64,000 nt of DNA from Manduca sexta. Lineage: Eukaryota > Arthropoda > Insecta > Lepidoptera > Sphingidae. Shown here piece after piece: positions 60,201-64,000 of this stretch (the first letter of the stretch is position 1; each line of letters begins with the position of its first letter). Below the pieces are notes generated by a model. It was not told the origin of the DNA. It did not search any database and saw only the letters and a program-made list of their open reading frames with translations. Position numbers and translations under genes: made by a program. Where the stretch lies: positions 11,935,170 to 11,999,169 of the forward strand of contig NC_051134.1 of NCBI RefSeq assembly GCF_014839805.1, read 5' to 3'.

Positions 60201-61233
60201 GAATATGTACACTGTACATACATTAGCTAATGATGTTATCGAAGTTCTTTGAAACGATTTTATATGCCTATTAAAAACATTGTATGCCGCTTGTCTATTG
60301 GGGTTTATTGTTTTGATATAGCTAGAGACATGCGTGTACAATCTACTTATATTATTTAATAAAAAAAAAAACAGTTGGTTGTAAGTTTAAAGGCATTTTT
60401 TGTAGTTTGTTTTACAATTACCCAAGAACTGTTGCTTGGTGTTGTATAGCATAATACCCAATTGTAACAAAATAATTGAATTTGAAATGGTTTTATTTTC
60501 CGCCGCCAACCACGAGAGCCTTAAATCAAGTTGCGGCCATAAGCTAGATTTTATATTAAAATAAGATTGTCGAAATGAATGTGAATTATAGTTTGTAATG
60601 CCTCAATTTATATCCAATGTGACGTAGCGACAGATTTATGACCCTCTGCGCCTGATATGGATTGCTGAACATTTTGGATGTTAGGTACATATCAATCAGG
60701 GTAGCTTGTGATATTCTACGTAAGCTAACATATTTAAAATTATGATCGATTAACACACAAATACAAAAATCCTAGCAATTGATTCTGTTTTTATACCAAT
60801 TACACAAATGAAAGATTTCTTAAGTTACTTCATTATTTTGTTGGTGGTAGGGTATATTTTATATACGCCCGAATAACGACCGTCTTAAAAAAAGTATTAG
60901 AATCCACCATAGCGACCCACTAGTGTCCTATTATGATATTGTAGAATTATTGTAAAATATTGTTTATCTACTAAACATTAAAACATCATATTAACATCCG
61001 TCTTAAAATAATTTGCTGGCTACATTCAACTGTTACCTATTTGACACTGACATAAAATACAAACATTTTCGCAAACTGTGTAAGATATTATTAAAATTTC
61101 ATAAATAATTTTCTTTACTATCCTGTATATACCTGTATTCCAAAGGTCGCGCGCGGCCCGCCGGAGTGCTGTAGTTCACTGCCACTTTCACCGACACAGG
61201 ATCATCAGAGAGGCTCGGGTGAGTCGGGATTGC
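54240..61233 (-). CDS. ADAMTS-family protein, last five exons (spacer end, TSP1 repeats, PLAC)
   Basis: Extracellular-matrix protein of the ADAMTS/ADAMTS-like family, C-terminal part. Exons, minus strand: 61233-61133 (spacer end, VKVAVNYSTPAGRARPLEYR), 57911-57789 (RWSTERGPCSATCGGGLRIV), 55910-55806 (FVWSPGEWEECSATCGDDGV), 55135-55036 (ACNRVHCPVYWRELAWTQ), 54524-54240 (CSTTCGRGVSRRPLVC, then PLAC: QYCELFTLDQLIRNC and FRKYCCNSC, stop TAG 54242-54240). All four introns are GT-AG and the phases agree (2, 2, 2, 0), giving 237 codons without error. W/C spacing gives three TSP1 modules, then PLAC. An arginine-rich linker (RERRRRCRLRRC) in the last TSP1 resembles a furin-type site. The metalloprotease half, if any, lies upstream beyond 61233; I found no further exons before 64000. 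Insect AdamTS-A is a likely relative, but an ADAMTS-like protein without protease cannot be excluded. Confidence 0.92.
57954..58222 (+). repeat. tRNA-derived SINE with RTE-like tail, in an ADAMTS-family intron
   Basis: Flanked by the 14-bp duplication TATGATTTCATTTG (57940-57953 and 58223-58236). The head has CTCGGTGGCGTAGTTGTA (A-box) and GGGTTCGAATCCCGGG (B-box). The body shares CTGCTCAGTATCAGC and CATCATGGGACGGAACAT with the other copies. It ends CCTTCGGGGATAAATGCGTG then (TATG)n. It is antisense to the host gene and lies 42 nt upstream of the exon that starts at 57911. Confidence 0.93.
58237..60838. other. ADAMTS-family intron sequence
   Basis: Part of the 3.2-kb intron between exons 61133 and 57911. 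No exon or classified repeat recognised. Confidence 0.5.
60839..60930 (+). repeat. short interspersed repeat fragment
   Basis: TGTTGGTGGTAGGGTATATT then TTATATACGCCCGAATAACG and ACCGTC matches the segment at 63556 (TTGCTGGTAGGATATATCTT, CGGATACCGACCACC). It is a familiar lepidopteran repeat type. Confidence 0.5.
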
Positions 61234-61379
61234 CTATACAACAAACACATATTCATTAATTACACAATCTAGAATGTGCCATTGACCGGTTTTGACCAAC
61301 GATTAGGTACTAGTAAAGAAAAAATATATTTTTACTGAGTATGATAATTGTAGAAATATAGAAGAGAAGTCTTCTTCTT
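61234..61379. other. intron sequence upstream of the spacer exon
   Basis: The splice acceptor TTGTTGTATAG lies immediately before the exon on the minus strand. Nothing else is seen. Confidence 0.5.
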
Positions 61380-61641
61380 AATCATTCCCCCATTACTGAG
61401 GATCGTGACTCCTTCTGCGTTTCCAACTTTGTTTCCAGTTGATGCGATTTGTCACCTGATGAAGGGCGGTGTTGATGGAGATCTAGGAGATCTCCAGCTG
61501 TTCGGAGATCTGGTCTGACCATCTCTTCGGGTTTCGACCTTTGGATCTTTCGGCCTCGACCTTTCGAGTCACAACCAGTTTCTCCAGGTTTTTAGCCTCT
61601 CTTCGTGCGATATGGCCGAAATAGGTCCTAACACGATGAAG
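61380..61641 (-). mobile_element. RTE-like LINE ORF C-terminal fragment (second family)
   Basis: The minus strand reads HRVRTYFGHIARREAKNLEK, LVVTRKVEAERSKGRNPKRW and SDQISEQLEIS, followed by a TAG, then INTALHQVTNRINWKQSW and SHDPQ. This is the zinc-knuckle-side C-terminus of a common lepidopteran RTE-type ORF. The in-frame stop and short length mark it as dead. It is clearly different from the RTE copy at 46.8 kb. Confidence 0.8.
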
Positions 61642-61770
61642 AAGAAAAGATTATACTTAGTACTAAAAGCAGGAATATACAAAAACAAAGGATAGAATAG
61701 GAAGGTACAAGTTATTGACTATAAATAAAATAAACAAGCAAACACTTCAGTACAGGCTATGCGTTAAGCA

Positions 61771-61876
61771 CATCTTCTATCACGTCATGGGACGGATGTA
61801 AGTGCATGAAATGTGGGTGCATTATTTACGTCTCTGTCTAACCCTTCGAGAATAAATGCTTGAACTTACGTATGCA
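61771..61876 (+). repeat. tRNA-derived SINE, 3' fragment
   Basis: CTATCACGTCATGGGACGGA, GAAATGTGGGTGCATTATTT and CCCTTCGAGAATAAATGCTT align with the 3' halves of the copies at 52.4 and 58.0 kb. The head is missing. Confidence 0.8.
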
Positions 61877-63555
61877 AAAGTAAACACGTTAACGATACGG
61901 CTGTGCAAAATGTAAAAAATGTCTGAATAAAATACAATAAAGGGAAATGAGATATAAGGTAGCGTTCCCAATTAACTTCAGCAGTTGAGTTGAAAGCGTT
62001 CGTGAATAATTAAAGCTGTGCGGATGGACCAACCCTTATCATCAGATGTTTCGGCTCGTTACACTTTTCATAGTTGAGTCCCTTTTGTAATATACGTTCT
62101 TGTGGCTTTTCGCACAAAAGTGAAATTAGGCGGAGCTGAATTGAAATTTTGGAGGTGTGAAAATTGTTATATAGGTAGTATTTATATTAATTTCAGGTTA
62201 TATTTTTTTATGTTATAAAATTATAAAAACGATTAACAATGAAATTTTGCTTATAACCGTTTCAATCACTTATAATTCGGCAAATTTCCTGAAATCAATC
62301 AAGGGGCGAGGTATGAACGTGTTAAAAATCACTCTTTCCATTTATTTGTACTCAGCAATAACTTAATTTCCTTTTATAACTTTTCACATACTGCGAGAGA
62401 AATTTAAGAGGAACACATAACGAGTTCCAAAGTATTTAATGCATTTTAAACAAGAAACAGAAGAGACAGAGTCAAATAAATTTGTGACGAGTTTGGAAAG
62501 TAACAAAGATAATAAACTAAATACCAGAATACACGAGACGCCTTCAAAAGGCAAATGCGGGTATAAAAATTGAAGGCAAATAACATAGATGTCCGTTTAT
62601 GCAGAGCTCTCAAAAGGAACTTACTGGAATAAGAAAAAGAAAGTGCTTTTTTGTTTGTTTACTCAAAGCAACTCGCTTGGAAAAACTGCGTTCCGTTGTT
62701 TTTATACGTAGTTTACTGTTAAGGATTCTGTTCGATGCAACAAATAGTTCCGCGCAGTAGGGAAAGCAATTTACAAGTTTGTACATTGTTGGTTTTAATT
62801 GGGCTATTGAATGAGTATTTAGGTATATTTTTGGGCTATTGTACGAAGTCTGTACGTGAACCTATTGTGTGGAGCTGATGGTGCATTATAATGGAGGGTA
62901 TTTTAGAGCCGCAGAGGAATTTACTTGTTGCACTATACAGTTTGGGTTAGGAAGAGATTTAATTTTATTAATAGAAATATTTTGGCCCAAATCTCTTAAA
63001 CATAAGATCGTTAAGAAGCATATTACTAAAGAAAATTAACATATGTTCTAAAAAATCAGTAAAAATATCGTTTCAAATTATTAAACATATGCAAATCCAC
63101 ATCGCTATAATGGGGAATATTATTTAAAGTTCGACTAATTATTTAAAGTTGTTTAGACTATTACTGCGCAAAGTAAACAAATTTAATTAAAACTTTACAC
63201 TGTTCATTTAAAAGGCCCTAATGCTAAAGAGCCTTTATTATATTTAACTGAACTAAAATCTTTTTACCAACAATGAATACCCTTAGCTAACCATTTACAA
63301 AACACAAGCACGCCAGTTAGCGAGCTAACGAAGTTCGAGACAATTGCTCGTTATGTCAGCGCCGCTTACATCGCGCGGAAATTTTATAGAAGGGATTTTT
63401 TGTGACTGCAAAATGGCCAAGTTATTTTTTTAGAGCAAATGGGAAGCGTTACTTTCTTTAGTGGCTGTCTTCTTAGGAGATATTTTTTAAACTGGTTGGT
63501 CATGCCAGTCGCGAAATAGAGCCGCGATGGTATAAATCACGGACAGATTATAATA
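61877..63555. other. non-coding stretch upstream of the ADAMTS-family exons
   Basis: No spacer, Cys-rich or metalloprotease exon could be recognised on the minus strand. Positions 63300-63390 are locally GC-richer without a recognisable feature. Confidence 0.4.
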
Positions 63556-63612
63556 GTTGCTGGTAGGATATATCTTATATTCGCTCGGATACCGACCACC
63601 ATACACAAGTTG
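63556..63612 (+). repeat. short interspersed repeat fragment
   Basis: Second copy of the segment at 60839: TTGCTGGTAGGATATATCTT followed by CGCTCGGATACCGACCACCA. Confidence 0.5.
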
Positions 63613-64000
63613 ACATGTCTTCATATTCAAAACTTTACGTGACTATGTGCTAAAGAAAATGCACTGCTGCTCTTATACTAGTTACGTTTTACGCTTTGTG
63701 TCTTTTGTGCAAGCGTTTATTCTTTCTGCCGTCTCACAAAGGCAACAAGCCAGCGAGACAGGGTAACAAGTTGCGATTTCGTTGGCCGATTTTTCACAGA
63801 AGGTGGGAGTTGACGTATTAACCGTGAGCGTGGTAGTGTATGGTATGTGTTGTATGTAGTATGTTTAGAGGTCAAAATACATCACCTAAGGCCGAAACGT
63901 ATTTTGTTATAGCTTTAGCATAGCATTAGATTTTAGGATAAAATTTTCTCTGTTTTCTTATTCTGTATGAGTTGCTTCAATATGCGTAGCTCACATACAT
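63613..64000. other. non-coding stretch at the window end
   Basis: Nothing recognised. Confidence 0.4.

Overview
The window is eukaryotic nuclear DNA, almost certainly from a moth or butterfly. It is AT-rich, its genes are split by GT-AG introns, and it carries repeats typical of Lepidoptera: three copies of a SINE with a Metulj-like tail, RTE-type LINEs with TATG-repeat ends, and palindromic MITEs. Two runs of exactly 500 N (5806-6305 and 22246-22745) are scaffold gaps of arbitrary length.

Layout. Positions 1-1115 hold a broken CR1/Jockey-like LINE on the minus strand. Positions 4666-4925 hold a palindromic MITE. From 10055 down to the first gap at 6305 run two minus-strand genes: a small NATD1-like acetyltransferase in three exons, then, only 7 nt after its stop, the start of IFT139 (TTC21B), a TPR protein of the ciliary IFT-A complex. 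IFT139 runs into the gap after roughly half its expected length. Both genes are conserved in sequence but interrupted by nine single-base frame errors, nearly all in A/T homopolymers. A TTAA-flanked MITE sits in NATD1 intron 1 and a pogo/Tigger-like element lies just upstream. A GC-rich stretch (11.6 kb) and a 38-codon candidate first exon with a myristoylation-type start (12378-12491, plus strand) may mark the 5' end of a gene whose other exons I could not find.

From about 12.5 to 46.8 kb I recognise no host coding exon. This stretch holds an RTE 3' end, a second CR1/Jockey-like LINE (15.2-17.7 kb), SINE copies and Helitron-like or other short repeats. At 46839-48585 lies a 5'-truncated RTE retrocopy with a 575-codon open frame. 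A 1.9-kb near-perfect palindrome (49175-51075), with a 70-nt direct repeat and a 45-bp tandem repeat, follows.

From 61233 down to 54240, minus strand, are the last five exons of an ADAMTS-family extracellular protein: end of the spacer domain, three thrombospondin type-1 repeats, and a PLAC domain. All splice phases agree and there are no frame errors. A tRNA-derived SINE with clear target duplications is inserted 42 nt upstream of one of its splice acceptors. This SINE family shares its 3' end with the RTE element at 46.8 kb, which points to the RTE as its mobilising partner.

The most useful observations are the clustered homopolymer frame errors in NATD1/IFT139, the tight NATD1-IFT139 pairing, the palindrome with its microhomology junctions, and the SINE/RTE tail match. 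Nothing else in the window looks like a new multi-gene system.
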